From: JAAYCT01 sp964499575
GTDB taxonomy: Bacteria; Bacillota; Clostridia; Saccharofermentanales; Saccharofermentanaceae
Length of the DNA: 44,296 nt
Direction of reading: 5' to 3'
Assembly (NCBI GenBank): GCA_964499575.1
Contig: CAZCLK010000015.1
Location: 1-44,296 of the forward strand
Positions 1-7,174 of the stretch are shown here, one piece after another. The number at the start of each line of letters is the position of its first letter. Positions within the stretch are counted from its first letter, which is position 1. Below the pieces are notes generated by a model. The model searched no databases. It was not told the origin of the DNA and saw only the letters and a list, made by a program, of their open reading frames with translations. Both the position numbers and the translations under genes were made by a program.

Positions 1-383
1 TAATGCAGTAATGGTTTGTCAGAGGTCTCCATACCCCCGGTGCGTTCGGATATTTCACGAAGGGTCATGATCAACAGTTGCTCGCATGAGGATTTTAACT
101 GTTCGATATTGAGTTCCGGAAAATCTCTGGAAATCAAGGGAACCAGTGCGGAAGACATGTCCGAGACAGATTTGGCTCCCGCTTTCGGTATGAAATCGAC
201 GTCCGTTATGGACATGTTCTTTTCGGAAAGATCGCGGTTAATTCCGTTATAGATCTGACCGAGCAGAGAACTTTGTATTTTGCGCTTTACATTTCGAATG
301 CCGGCACGAACAAAATAACCGGCGGTCAAAGCTCCTCCGAAAACGATAACAGTAACAATGATCGTAATAATCAAAGGATCCAT
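1..383 (-). CDS. Partial membrane-anchored protein of unknown function (N-terminal part)
   Basis: The gene starts at 383 and runs off the left edge, leaving about 127 visible residues. The ATG follows a good AAGGAG site. Residues 3-24 are a strongly hydrophobic segment (PLIITIIVTVIVFGGA and on), so the protein is probably anchored by its N-terminus with the rest cytoplasmic or exposed. After a basic stretch (RNVKRKIQ) comes a soluble region containing KSVSDMSSALVPLISRDFPE and then NIEQLKSSCEQLL. From memory, clostridial membrane-anchored proteins of unknown function carry a similar pattern of 'P-K-S-V-S, then a region ending D-F-P-E/D-F-N'. No catalytic motif is visible. It lies 64 bp downstream of the P-loop ATPase on the same strand and may share its transcript. 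The function is unknown. Confidence 0.7.
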   Translation of the reverse strand, partial: MDPLIITIIVTVIVFGGALTAGYFVRAGIRNVKRKIQSSLLGQIYNGINRDLSEKNMSITDVDFIPKAGAKSVSDMSSALVPLISRDFPELNIEQLKSSCEQLLIMTLREISERTGGMETSDKPLLH

Positions 384-447
384 CGGCACACTCCTTCAAA
401 GCGGTTCGACTCTTTTGGTGAACCGCGCTCTCATTTAATCAGAATAG

Positions 448-1167
448 TCAGTAGTTATAGAAAATACTGCGCTTCATTCGAATGAGCGGCAATTGATTAC
501 CGGTCTGTCCGACCCATTCCTTCGGAAGATACTTGTCGAGGCCGCTTGCGAATCGCAGAGGAATCCCGGTCATCGCGGAAGCCTCCATTAAAATCGGGTA
601 TGATATTTCGAGTTCTTCCCCGGTCGTTTCGTTCAGGAGGTTGGAATTGTCAATCAAACCGTAGATCGGAAGATCCGCCGCTGCGGACAGTTTCATTGCG
701 GTCTCCGCTATGCCCTTGGCGTCCACCGTAAAAGGCCGGAATGTATTGACGACCATAAACACTCGAAAATCGGTACCCTCAATGCGTTTTTTAAGGCCCG
801 CCAACACCTTGGCGCCCAAATCCTCGCCGCCGACATCGATTACCCCGATGCTGTCCGGATTATCGAAAACCGAGTTGACCTCGGCAGGTATCGCGGGTAC
901 GTCGACATTCGTATTGGCAAAGATCGGCGCCACGACCCGAATTCCTTCTCCCTGCAAGAGCGCTTTTGCATCCGCGGACCGATAGAACGGGTTGACGGTA
1001 TCCAAATCGACCAGGGTCACTTGCCTTTGGGGATACGCCTCGGACAGCATTCGGGCGAAATGAACGGAAACCTCGGATTTTCCGCTCCCGTAGGCTCCGA
1101 GGAAGATGAAAAGTTTCGGACGGCCGGCATCCGTACTCCGTTCTTCGCCTTTTACAATCTTCTTCAC
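448..1167 (-). CDS. P-loop ATPase of the MinD/ParA/CobB-like superfamily
   Basis: 239 residues starting at a GTG (1165-1167) placed 9 nt after a GGGAGG site. The nucleotide-binding motif GAYGSGKS lies at residues 24-31. It is followed by TLVDLDTVNPF at about 51-61, where SIMIBI-class NTPases carry the switch-type aspartate, and by VIDVGGEDLGAK, a Walker-B-like segment. Such proteins bind ATP and act as partitioning, assembly or regulatory ATPases in the cytoplasm, but nothing here fixes the partner. The length fits a single-domain member. A 64-bp gap separates it from the downstream membrane-anchored gene, so co-transcription is plausible. The specific role is unknown; the fold assignment is secure. 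Confidence 0.75.
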   Translation of the reverse strand: MKKIVKGEERSTDAGRPKLFIFLGAYGSGKSEVSVHFARMLSEAYPQRQVTLVDLDTVNPFYRSADAKALLQGEGIRVVAPIFANTNVDVPAIPAEVNSVFDNPDSIGVIDVGGEDLGAKVLAGLKKRIEGTDFRVFMVVNTFRPFTVDAKGIAETAMKLSAAADLPIYGLIDNSNLLNETTGEELEISYPILMEASAMTGIPLRFASGLDKYLPKEWVGQTGNQLPLIRMKRSIFYNY

Positions 1168-1199
1168 GCTTCGTGCCTCCCGGATCTAAAAACGATTGG

Positions 1200-1228
1200 T
1201 TGACGGAATCGCATTCCTGTAATTTAAT
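1200..1228 (+). promoter_or_regulatory. Predicted sigma-70-type promoter for the OadG-like/apgM pair
   Basis: TTGACG at 1200-1205, a 17-nt spacer, and TTTAAT at 1223-1228, giving five of six consensus matches in each hexamer. The predicted start of transcription, near 1235, leaves a leader of about 90 nt before the ATG at 1324. Seen by eye only. Confidence 0.45.
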
Positions 1229-1323
1229 GGGTAATAGAGCGCGCTCTTCACTAGTAGATTACCACACACAGCGCTTTGATAAAATACGATAAGCAAACCG
1301 ATATAAACCTTCAGGGGGTCAGT

Positions 1324-1521
1324 ATGTTTTCAATTTTTCGTCGCAAGGCCATCCCTTCAGAATCCAAGCCGGAATCCGACTCCGGAGCGGCCGGATCAAA
1401 TCCGGGGTCGGACACGGCTCTGATCGCCGTGATTGCCGCGGCCATCGCCCGTTACCGCGAGCAGGATCCCTCCGTCTCACCCGCAGTCGGCTTCATCGTA
1501 CGTCGCGTACGTCGCGTTTGA
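1324..1521 (+). CDS. Small OadG-like protein (sodium-pump decarboxylase gamma-subunit-like C-terminus)
   Basis: 65 residues. The ATG at 1324 is chosen because a GGGGG site lies 6 nt upstream; an earlier in-frame start at 1276 has no such site. The N-terminus (MFSIFRRK) is basic and is followed by a Ser/Glu/Pro-rich linker. Residues 31-65 (TALIAVIAAAIARYREQ, then GFIVRRVRRV) match the C-terminal pattern of the OadG gamma subunits of biotin-dependent sodium-pumping decarboxylases, in which a hydrophobic alanine-rich helix is followed by a basic VRxxRR end. The long N-terminal membrane helix normal for OadG is absent, and no decarboxylase alpha or beta gene is in the window. It is 79 bp upstream of apgM. 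It may be a free-standing relative or a remnant. Confidence 0.55.
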   Translation: MFSIFRRKAIPSESKPESDSGAAGSNPGSDTALIAVIAAAIARYREQDPSVSPAVGFIVRRVRRV

Positions 1522-1600
1522 CGATGCCGGTATCGTTTTCGATCGGATCGATGGATAAAGGACAAAAACCCGTGTTTCAAAGCGGGCGCACGAAGCGAGA

Positions 1601-2830
1601 ATGAAATATTTCGTATTGCTCGGTGACGGTATGGCGGATCGGCCTGTACCGGAACTTCAAGACCAAACCCCACTACAAGCGGCATTCACCCCGAACGCCG
1701 ACCGGTTGTCGGCTCAATCCCTTTGCGGGATGGTCCAAACGATCCCCGAAGGTATGGAGCCCGGAAGCGGACCGGCCAATATGGCGGTCATGGGCTATGA
1801 TCCGGCACGATACTATACCGGACGCTCACCGATCGAAGCGGTTAGTTTGGGGATTGATATGAAGGCTGAAGATATCGTTTTCCGATGCAATCTGGTCACG
1901 TTATCCCGAGCGGAAAGCGGGGTACACAAAGACAGCATCATGGCGGATTATTCGGCCGGGGAGATCTCCACCGCGGAGTCCGCCGAATTAATCGCGGCGT
2001 TGGACGCTGAACTATCCTCCGAAACCGTTCATTTTTATGCCGGTCGCAGTTACCGCCATTGCATGGTCTGGAAAAACGGACCGTCTGAAATCACTCTGAC
2101 CCCGCCCCACGATATCAGCGGGAAACGCATTGAAAAATATCTTCCGGAGGGGGACGGCTCGGCATTTATTCTACGTTTGATGAAGCAATCCGAAACGTTG
2201 CTCCGCAACCACCCGGTGAATCTCCGGCGGGCGGAACTCGGGAAAAACACAGCCGACTCCATTTGGCTTTGGGGACAGGGCACACGCCCGGAATTGCCGT
2301 CTTTTGAATCCGTTTACGGAAAAACCGGCGCGGTGATATCCGCCGTGGATCTGGTTTTCGGTATCGGCCGGCTGATCGGTCTGGAGCTCATTGAGGTTCC
2401 CGGCGCGACCGGGAATCTGAATACCGATTTCAAGGGCAAGGCAAGCGCCGCAATCCGGGCTTTCGATTCCGGAAAGGATTTTGTCTACCTGCATGTGGAA
2501 GCTCCGGATGAGTGCGGTCATCAGGGCGATCCGACCGGAAAGGTTAAAGCGATCGAACGGATCGATGCCGATGTGCTCGGTCCGGTCAGCGAATGGCTTT
2601 TCAAAAACAAAGCCCGGACCGGAGAGGATTTCAGGCTCCTTTTTCTGCCGGATCACCCGACGCCGATATCGCTCCGCACCCACACGAGCGAGCCGGTTCC
2701 CTTTATGCTGTATGCAAGCGTCTCAAGCGCCGGAAACGGCGCGAAGGCCTATAGCGAAGCCGAAGCCGGGGCTACCGGACTGTTTTTCGATTCCGGACCG
2801 GCTCTTTTTCGTTATTTTATCGGCTCCTGA
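1601..2830 (+). CDS. apgM: 2,3-bisphosphoglycerate-independent phosphoglycerate mutase, archaeal-type (ApgM)
   Basis: 409 residues, a normal length for ApgM of the alkaline phosphatase superfamily. It interconverts 3- and 2-phosphoglycerate in glycolysis and gluconeogenesis in the cytoplasm. The metal-binding start MKYFVLLGDGMAD (Asp9) is typical. GSGPANMAVMGYDP at 55-68 carries the likely nucleophile Ser56; relatives I recall have Asp and Ser where this protein has Gly57 and Ala62. YYTGRSPIEAVS and FRCNLVTL follow, and the C-terminal metal-ligand region HVEAPDECGHQGD, then LPDHPTP, is intact. The ribosome site is weak (AAGCGAGA just before the ATG). It sits behind the OadG-like gene and ends in a clear terminator. 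The alternative, a homoserine-kinase-like relative, is less likely given the full-length match. Confidence 0.92.
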   Translation: MKYFVLLGDGMADRPVPELQDQTPLQAAFTPNADRLSAQSLCGMVQTIPEGMEPGSGPANMAVMGYDPARYYTGRSPIEAVSLGIDMKAEDIVFRCNLVTLSRAESGVHKDSIMADYSAGEISTAESAELIAALDAELSSETVHFYAGRSYRHCMVWKNGPSEITLTPPHDISGKRIEKYLPEGDGSAFILRLMKQSETLLRNHPVNLRRAELGKNTADSIWLWGQGTRPELPSFESVYGKTGAVISAVDLVFGIGRLIGLELIEVPGATGNLNTDFKGKASAAIRAFDSGKDFVYLHVEAPDECGHQGDPTGKVKAIERIDADVLGPVSEWLFKNKARTGEDFRLLFLPDHPTPISLRTHTSEPVPFMLYASVSSAGNGAKAYSEAEAGATGLFFDSGPALFRYFIGS

Positions 2831-2839
2831 AATGGATAT

Positions 2840-2871
2840 CCGATCCGCGATTACCGGATCGGCTTTTCTTT
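2840..2871 (+). terminator. Intrinsic terminator of apgM
   Basis: CCGATCCG (2840-2847) pairs perfectly with CGGATCGG (2855-2862) around a 7-nt loop and is followed by CTTTTCTTT. It lies 10 bp after the apgM stop and before the convergent end of mutS2. Confidence 0.8.
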
Positions 2872-2883
2872 GTAAATCCCGTG

Positions 2884-5325
2884 CTACAACTCCGCGATCG
2901 TCACGCCGTCACCGCCTTCACCGGGGCCTCCGAGCCGGAAGCCCGATACACGGGGATCCCTCTTGAGCGTTGACGTGACCACCGAACGGAGTACTCCGCC
3001 GCCTTTTCCGTGAACAATCCGAACCGTCTTGATTCCCGAGAGAACGCAGTTATCCAAATATCGATCCAATTCGATCCGTGCCTCTTCCGATGTCTTTCCG
3101 AGAAGCATCAATTCCGACACGGTATTCTGTGCGCGATTCATGCGAATTTTTTCCGCGGAGGAAAGCGGTTTGATCGTTCCCGCCCGGTTCTTGCGTGAAG
3201 TTTTACCGTTTGGCGCCGGTGTGTCTTCCTCCGGGATCATCAGGGATTCCGAAGGCACGGTCACGCGCACGCCCCCCGCCTCGAGGACACAGGCCCCACG
3301 GGAATCGGGAAGCTTGACCAAAGTTCCGACTCCCCCGATAACGGAGGAAAAATAGGTATCTCCGATTTTCAGTTCACCCGGCTTTTCACCCGGCAAACCC
3401 GATTGTGAGCGTTCCCTGGATTCGGCCTCGAGATCAGAGATCCCGGCCCGCAGATTATTGCGGATCCTTCGAAGCATATCCTCCGATTCGCGTTGGTTTT
3501 TCTCTTTGATACCCGCCTTCATTTCGGCGAGAATGCGATCGCACTCGTCAATTGTCTCGGAAAGGATTGCCTTTTTCTCTTCGCGGGCGGAATCGAGGAC
3601 CTGTTGCTTTCCCGCTTCCAATGCTTTTTTTTGTTTTTCAAGATCTTCGGACTGTTTTTTGACCAGGTCGCGCATATCGCGGATCTCTTTCCTGAGCTTT
3701 TCGCTTTCCCGATTCTTCTGCTCGGCTGCGGAGAGCAGTTCTTCGAAACGAATCCCCTCCTCGGTCAAAAAAGTCCGGGCAGTACTTATAATCGCTTCGG
3801 GGAGCCCGAGTTTCTGCGAAATGACAAACGCGTTGCTGACGCCGGGAAGGCCGATCAGGAGTCGATAGGTGGGCGACAGCGTATCGGTGTCGAATTCACA
3901 GCACGCGTTCTCGACCCCTTCTGTGTTAATGGCATAGCCCTTAAGTTCCTTGTAATGCGTCGTTGCGACCGTCACCGCGCCGCGCCTGAAAAACTCGTCA
4001 AGAATGGCCGTTGCCAAAGCCGCCCCCTCGGACGGATCGGTTCCGGATCCCAGTTCATCGACCAAAACCAAGGTCGACGCATCGGCATCCGCGAGGATCG
4101 ATACGAGATTTCTCATGTGCGAAGAAAAAGTCGACAGACTTTGTTCAATGCTCTGCTCGTCTCCGATATCCGCCAGGACCTTTCGAAAAACCGCAATCTC
4201 GGAATGATCGAGACACGGGACGGCGAGCCCTGCCATCGCCATGAGCGTCAAGAGCCCGCAGGTCTTGAGCGAAACCGTTTTACCTCCGGTATTCGGACCG
4301 GTCACGACAAGAGTCCGGAATGAAACGCCGACTTCAAAATCAATCGGTACAACAACATCTGAGGGGATCAAAGGATGTCGTGCCTTTCGAAGGACGATAC
4401 GTCCTTCTTCATTCAGGATCGGTACCGTTGCTTTCATGAGCGAGGCAAGCTCCGCCTTTGCAGCAAGATCATCGATTTCCCCGATCCGTGTGACATCCGC
4501 TCTTAAATGATCCGAGACCGATGCGACCTTGACCGAAAGATCGGAAAGAATCCGGCGGATCTCTTCGCGTTCGGCGGACAGGTATTCCCGGATCCGGTTA
4601 TTGGCCTCGACCACCGCCATCGGCTCAACAAAAACGGTTTGACCGGATGATGAGGTGTCATGAACAATTCCGGGAACCTCGGAACGCTTCTCCGCCCTGA
4701 CCGGAACCACATAACGGTCGTTTCTGAGCGTAACGAGTTGCTCCTGCAGATCCGCGGAATGGTTTCTGATTAACCGCTCGAGGGTCTCCCGGATTCCGGA
4801 TTGTGCGTCACGGATCTTTCGTCTGAGCAAAAATAACGCGTCACTGGCGCGGTCGTTCATCTCGTCCTCGGAGATGATGCAGAACGAGATGTCCTTTTCG
4901 AGCAAAGGCTCCGTAATCAGGAGCCGAATGCGCTCGCAGAAAAGATTATCGGAAATATCCGACTTTTCTAAAGTCTTGCGGATCCGCTCGACGGAACGCA
5001 AAAAACCGGCGATGTCCAGCAAATCCTTCATCGACAGCGTACCGCCGGATTCCGCGTAATTCAGCGATGGACGGATATCGTTAATGCCCGTGATCGGCGT
5101 ACGGCCTTCGCGGTCAAAATAATCAATCGTATCCGCGGTCTTTCGCATCCGCTCACGAACGCAATCAAAATCGCCGCTCGGAAATAAAGCATCGCAAGAT
5201 TCTCTCCCGTACGGTGTGCGTGCCAAATCGATCAATCGGGCTTTAATTTTGTTGAACTCAAGGGTATCCAGGACTCTTCCCTTGAGAAGATATCCGTCCG
5301 CCGCTTCTTCAAAACTCTGAATCAT
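2884..5325 (-). CDS. mutS2: MutS2-family DNA-binding ATPase/nuclease with C-terminal Smr domain
   Basis: 813 residues, close to the usual 780-800. MutS2 proteins act on branched DNA or stalled ribosomes rather than in mismatch repair. The order is: N-terminal MutS-like core and clamp (about 1-330), ATPase with Walker A GPNTGGKT at 343-350 and Walker B LVLVDELGSGTDPSEGAA near 420, a long charged coiled coil at about 520-640, a KOW-like region, and an Smr domain at about 730-813. The Smr HGxGxG motif is present as HGKGGG (772-777). The upstream Smr LDLR/LDLH-type motif reads LMLL here (see findings). The start overlaps the pgsA stop by 4 nt (ATGA), so the two genes are probably translationally coupled. 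Confidence 0.95.
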   Translation of the reverse strand: MIQSFEEAADGYLLKGRVLDTLEFNKIKARLIDLARTPYGRESCDALFPSGDFDCVRERMRKTADTIDYFDREGRTPITGINDIRPSLNYAESGGTLSMKDLLDIAGFLRSVERIRKTLEKSDISDNLFCERIRLLITEPLLEKDISFCIISEDEMNDRASDALFLLRRKIRDAQSGIRETLERLIRNHSADLQEQLVTLRNDRYVVPVRAEKRSEVPGIVHDTSSSGQTVFVEPMAVVEANNRIREYLSAEREEIRRILSDLSVKVASVSDHLRADVTRIGEIDDLAAKAELASLMKATVPILNEEGRIVLRKARHPLIPSDVVVPIDFEVGVSFRTLVVTGPNTGGKTVSLKTCGLLTLMAMAGLAVPCLDHSEIAVFRKVLADIGDEQSIEQSLSTFSSHMRNLVSILADADASTLVLVDELGSGTDPSEGAALATAILDEFFRRGAVTVATTHYKELKGYAINTEGVENACCEFDTDTLSPTYRLLIGLPGVSNAFVISQKLGLPEAIISTARTFLTEEGIRFEELLSAAEQKNRESEKLRKEIRDMRDLVKKQSEDLEKQKKALEAGKQQVLDSAREEKKAILSETIDECDRILAEMKAGIKEKNQRESEDMLRRIRNNLRAGISDLEAESRERSQSGLPGEKPGELKIGDTYFSSVIGGVGTLVKLPDSRGACVLEAGGVRVTVPSESLMIPEEDTPAPNGKTSRKNRAGTIKPLSSAEKIRMNRAQNTVSELMLLGKTSEEARIELDRYLDNCVLSGIKTVRIVHGKGGGVLRSVVTSTLKRDPRVSGFRLGGPGEGGDGVTIAEL

Positions 5326-5972
5326 ACAGTATCCTGACCGCTCTTCGCGTTTGAATCATCGGGGTCGGCTCCGGCTTCTTCCCGATCCTTTTCATCGTCA
5401 CCCAAATCCTCATAGTTGCGGACGGCCGTGACCGCATAACGGACCGTCGAATACGTCGCCATCAGGACCGGTGCGATGAAGATGTAATGTGCGAGATATT
5501 GTGTATCCTTATCCAGAAAAAACAATACGGCGAGCGCAATGACAAAAAGAACCGTTGAAGCCTTGCCGTACCACTTGGCGTGTACAACAAGCTTTCTCTG
5601 CTGAAGAAAATACGCTCCGCCCAGAATCATAAAAATCTCCTTGATCAGGATGAAGATAACGACCCACAGGGGCATTTTTCCGATCAGAAGCATCATGAAA
5701 GCGGTCGTGAACTGAAACACCTTGTCGACAAAGGGGTCATAGATTTTTCCGAAGTCGGAAACCATCTTATACCTGCGGGCGATGAATCCATCCGCGGCAT
5801 CCGTCAGCCAGATCGCAACAAAAAAGGAAAACGCGACCATGCTGAAAACCCATGCGGTATGCCCTTCCCCCTTGCTGAGGAAGATAAAATATCCCATGAA
5901 GGGTATGGCCGCAAGGCGGATCGTGGTAAGAATATTCGGAAGGGTCCACTCCATACGAAGATTACTCGCCAT
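5322..5972 (-). CDS. pgsA: CDP-diacylglycerol-glycerol-3-phosphate 3-phosphatidyltransferase (PgsA-like)
   Basis: 216 residues. An integral membrane enzyme that makes phosphatidylglycerophosphate, the first committed step toward phosphatidylglycerol and cardiolipin. The CDP-alcohol phosphotransferase signature is complete: Asp58, Asp61-Gly62, Ala65-Arg66, Gly75, Asp79 and Asp83 at the required spacing. Several hydrophobic segments flank it. The C-terminus (about 190-216) is acidic and hydrophilic (DDEKDREEAGADPDDSN), longer than in a minimal PgsA. The ATG follows AAGGAT, 11 bp after pfkA, and the end overlaps mutS2. Another CDP-alcohol transferase specificity (cardiolipin-synthase or PgsA2 type) cannot be excluded from sequence alone. 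Confidence 0.88.
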   Translation of the reverse strand: MASNLRMEWTLPNILTTIRLAAIPFMGYFIFLSKGEGHTAWVFSMVAFSFFVAIWLTDAADGFIARRYKMVSDFGKIYDPFVDKVFQFTTAFMMLLIGKMPLWVVIFILIKEIFMILGGAYFLQQRKLVVHAKWYGKASTVLFVIALAVLFFLDKDTQYLAHYIFIAPVLMATYSTVRYAVTAVRNYEDLGDDEKDREEAGADPDDSNAKSGQDTV

Positions 5973-5983
5973 AGATAAATCCT

Positions 5984-7036
5984 TTACAACAGATATTTCG
6001 ATCGATCCAGCTCCTCGGGCTTGATGGTCTTCTTCATCGCAAGGCCCTTTTCGATATCGACGTCCGAGATCTCCCCGTTACGATATACAACCAGCCTGTT
6101 AAGTTTTCCTTGGCGGATACACTCCACGGCATGGATCCCCATGAGGCTTGCCATCAGACGGTCGCGAAGCGTCGGACTGCCCCCGCGTTGCAGATGCCCG
6201 AGGATCGTCGGTCTGGCCTCAATGCCGGTCGCCTCTTCGATGCGCGTCGCTATATCGGTCGCGTCTCCGACGCCCTCCGCAACAATGACAATATAGTGTC
6301 GTTTACCCATATTACGGCATGCCAGAATCGTACGGACCACGTCCCGTTCAAAATCAAACGGCAGTTCGGGGATCAGTACAACCTCCGCTCCGGTCGCAAT
6401 CCCGACGTTCAGGGCAATATATCCGGCTCTTCTCCCCATGACCTCAATGACACTGCATCGCTCATGAGAAGATGCGGTATCCCGGAGTTTGTCAATCGCC
6501 TCCATCGCCGTATTCATGGCCGTATCGTAGCCGATTGTGTACTCCGTGCACGCGATGTCGTTATCGATGGTCCCCGGAAGACCGATGACGGGAATCCCGA
6601 TGCGCGCAAGATCTCTGGCTCCGCGGTACGATCCGTCCCCGCCGATTACCAGCAGGGCTTCGACGCCGAACACTTTGCACATCTGCGCTCCCTTAACCAC
6701 TCCCTCGGGCGTCTCAAAGGTCTTGGAACGCGCGGTCATCAAAAAAGTACCGCCTCTTTGAAGTGTCTCCGAGACCTGACGGGTCCCGATCTCATCAAAC
6801 TCGCCCTTCCACAGGCCGTGAAATCCGCGCGTGATTCCGAACACCTTGATCCCGAAATATCCGGCGGCACGAACGACCGCCCGAATGCTGGCGTTCATGC
6901 CGGGAGCGTCACCGCCGCTCGTAAGAATACCGATTGAGTTAATCTTCGGTCGTTCGCTCTCCGGTATCTGATCATAGTTCGTCGCTTTGAGTGATTGAAG
7001 GTCCGGTAAATGAGTCAAAGAATATTCTTCGGTCAT
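5984..7036 (-). CDS. pfkA: ATP-dependent 6-phosphofructokinase with an N-terminal extension
   Basis: 350 residues against about 320 for E. coli PfkA. It phosphorylates fructose 6-phosphate to fructose 1,6-bisphosphate in glycolysis. GILTSGGDAPGMNASIRAVV (36-55), GGDGSYRGA (132-140), PGTIDND (154-160), MGRRAGYIA and GHLQRGGSP are all intact. The glycine in GGDGSY and the overall similarity to E. coli PfkA point to ATP rather than pyrophosphate as donor. About 32 residues (MTEEYSLTHLPDLQ and on) precede the normal N-terminus. They are likely real: the ATG has an AAGGAT site 5 nt upstream and no other Met lies before the conserved core. It is the first gene of a pfkA-pgsA-mutS2 unit behind its own promoter, downstream of dnaE. 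Confidence 0.95.
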   Translation of the reverse strand: MTEEYSLTHLPDLQSLKATNYDQIPESERPKINSIGILTSGGDAPGMNASIRAVVRAAGYFGIKVFGITRGFHGLWKGEFDEIGTRQVSETLQRGGTFLMTARSKTFETPEGVVKGAQMCKVFGVEALLVIGGDGSYRGARDLARIGIPVIGLPGTIDNDIACTEYTIGYDTAMNTAMEAIDKLRDTASSHERCSVIEVMGRRAGYIALNVGIATGAEVVLIPELPFDFERDVVRTILACRNMGKRHYIVIVAEGVGDATDIATRIEEATGIEARPTILGHLQRGGSPTLRDRLMASLMGIHAVECIRQGKLNRLVVYRNGEISDVDIEKGLAMKKTIKPEELDRSKYLL

Positions 7037-7113
7037 ACATTTATCCTTTCGAGGATGTCTTGCATTCTCGTGTTATTTGCCGCCATTACTGATTTGTGCA
7101 GAGTTTCTTTCCC

Positions 7114-7142
7114 ATTATACATACTCCGGTCGAAAACGTGAA
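7114..7142 (-). promoter_or_regulatory. Predicted promoter of the pfkA-pgsA-mutS2 unit
   Basis: On the minus strand TTCACG (7142-7137), a 17-nt spacer and a perfect TATAAT (7119-7114). The leader would be about 70 nt. It lies in the 138-bp gap between dnaE and pfkA, in which I see no gene or clear terminator. Confidence 0.55.
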
Positions 7143-7174
7143 TCTCTCAATTCAAAAACATCTGTTTGCTCCTT

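Noticed and set aside
3493..4323. Open frame of about 276 codons on the plus strand
   Set aside because: It lies wholly antisense to the mutS2 ATPase region, has no ribosome site and no recognisable motif.
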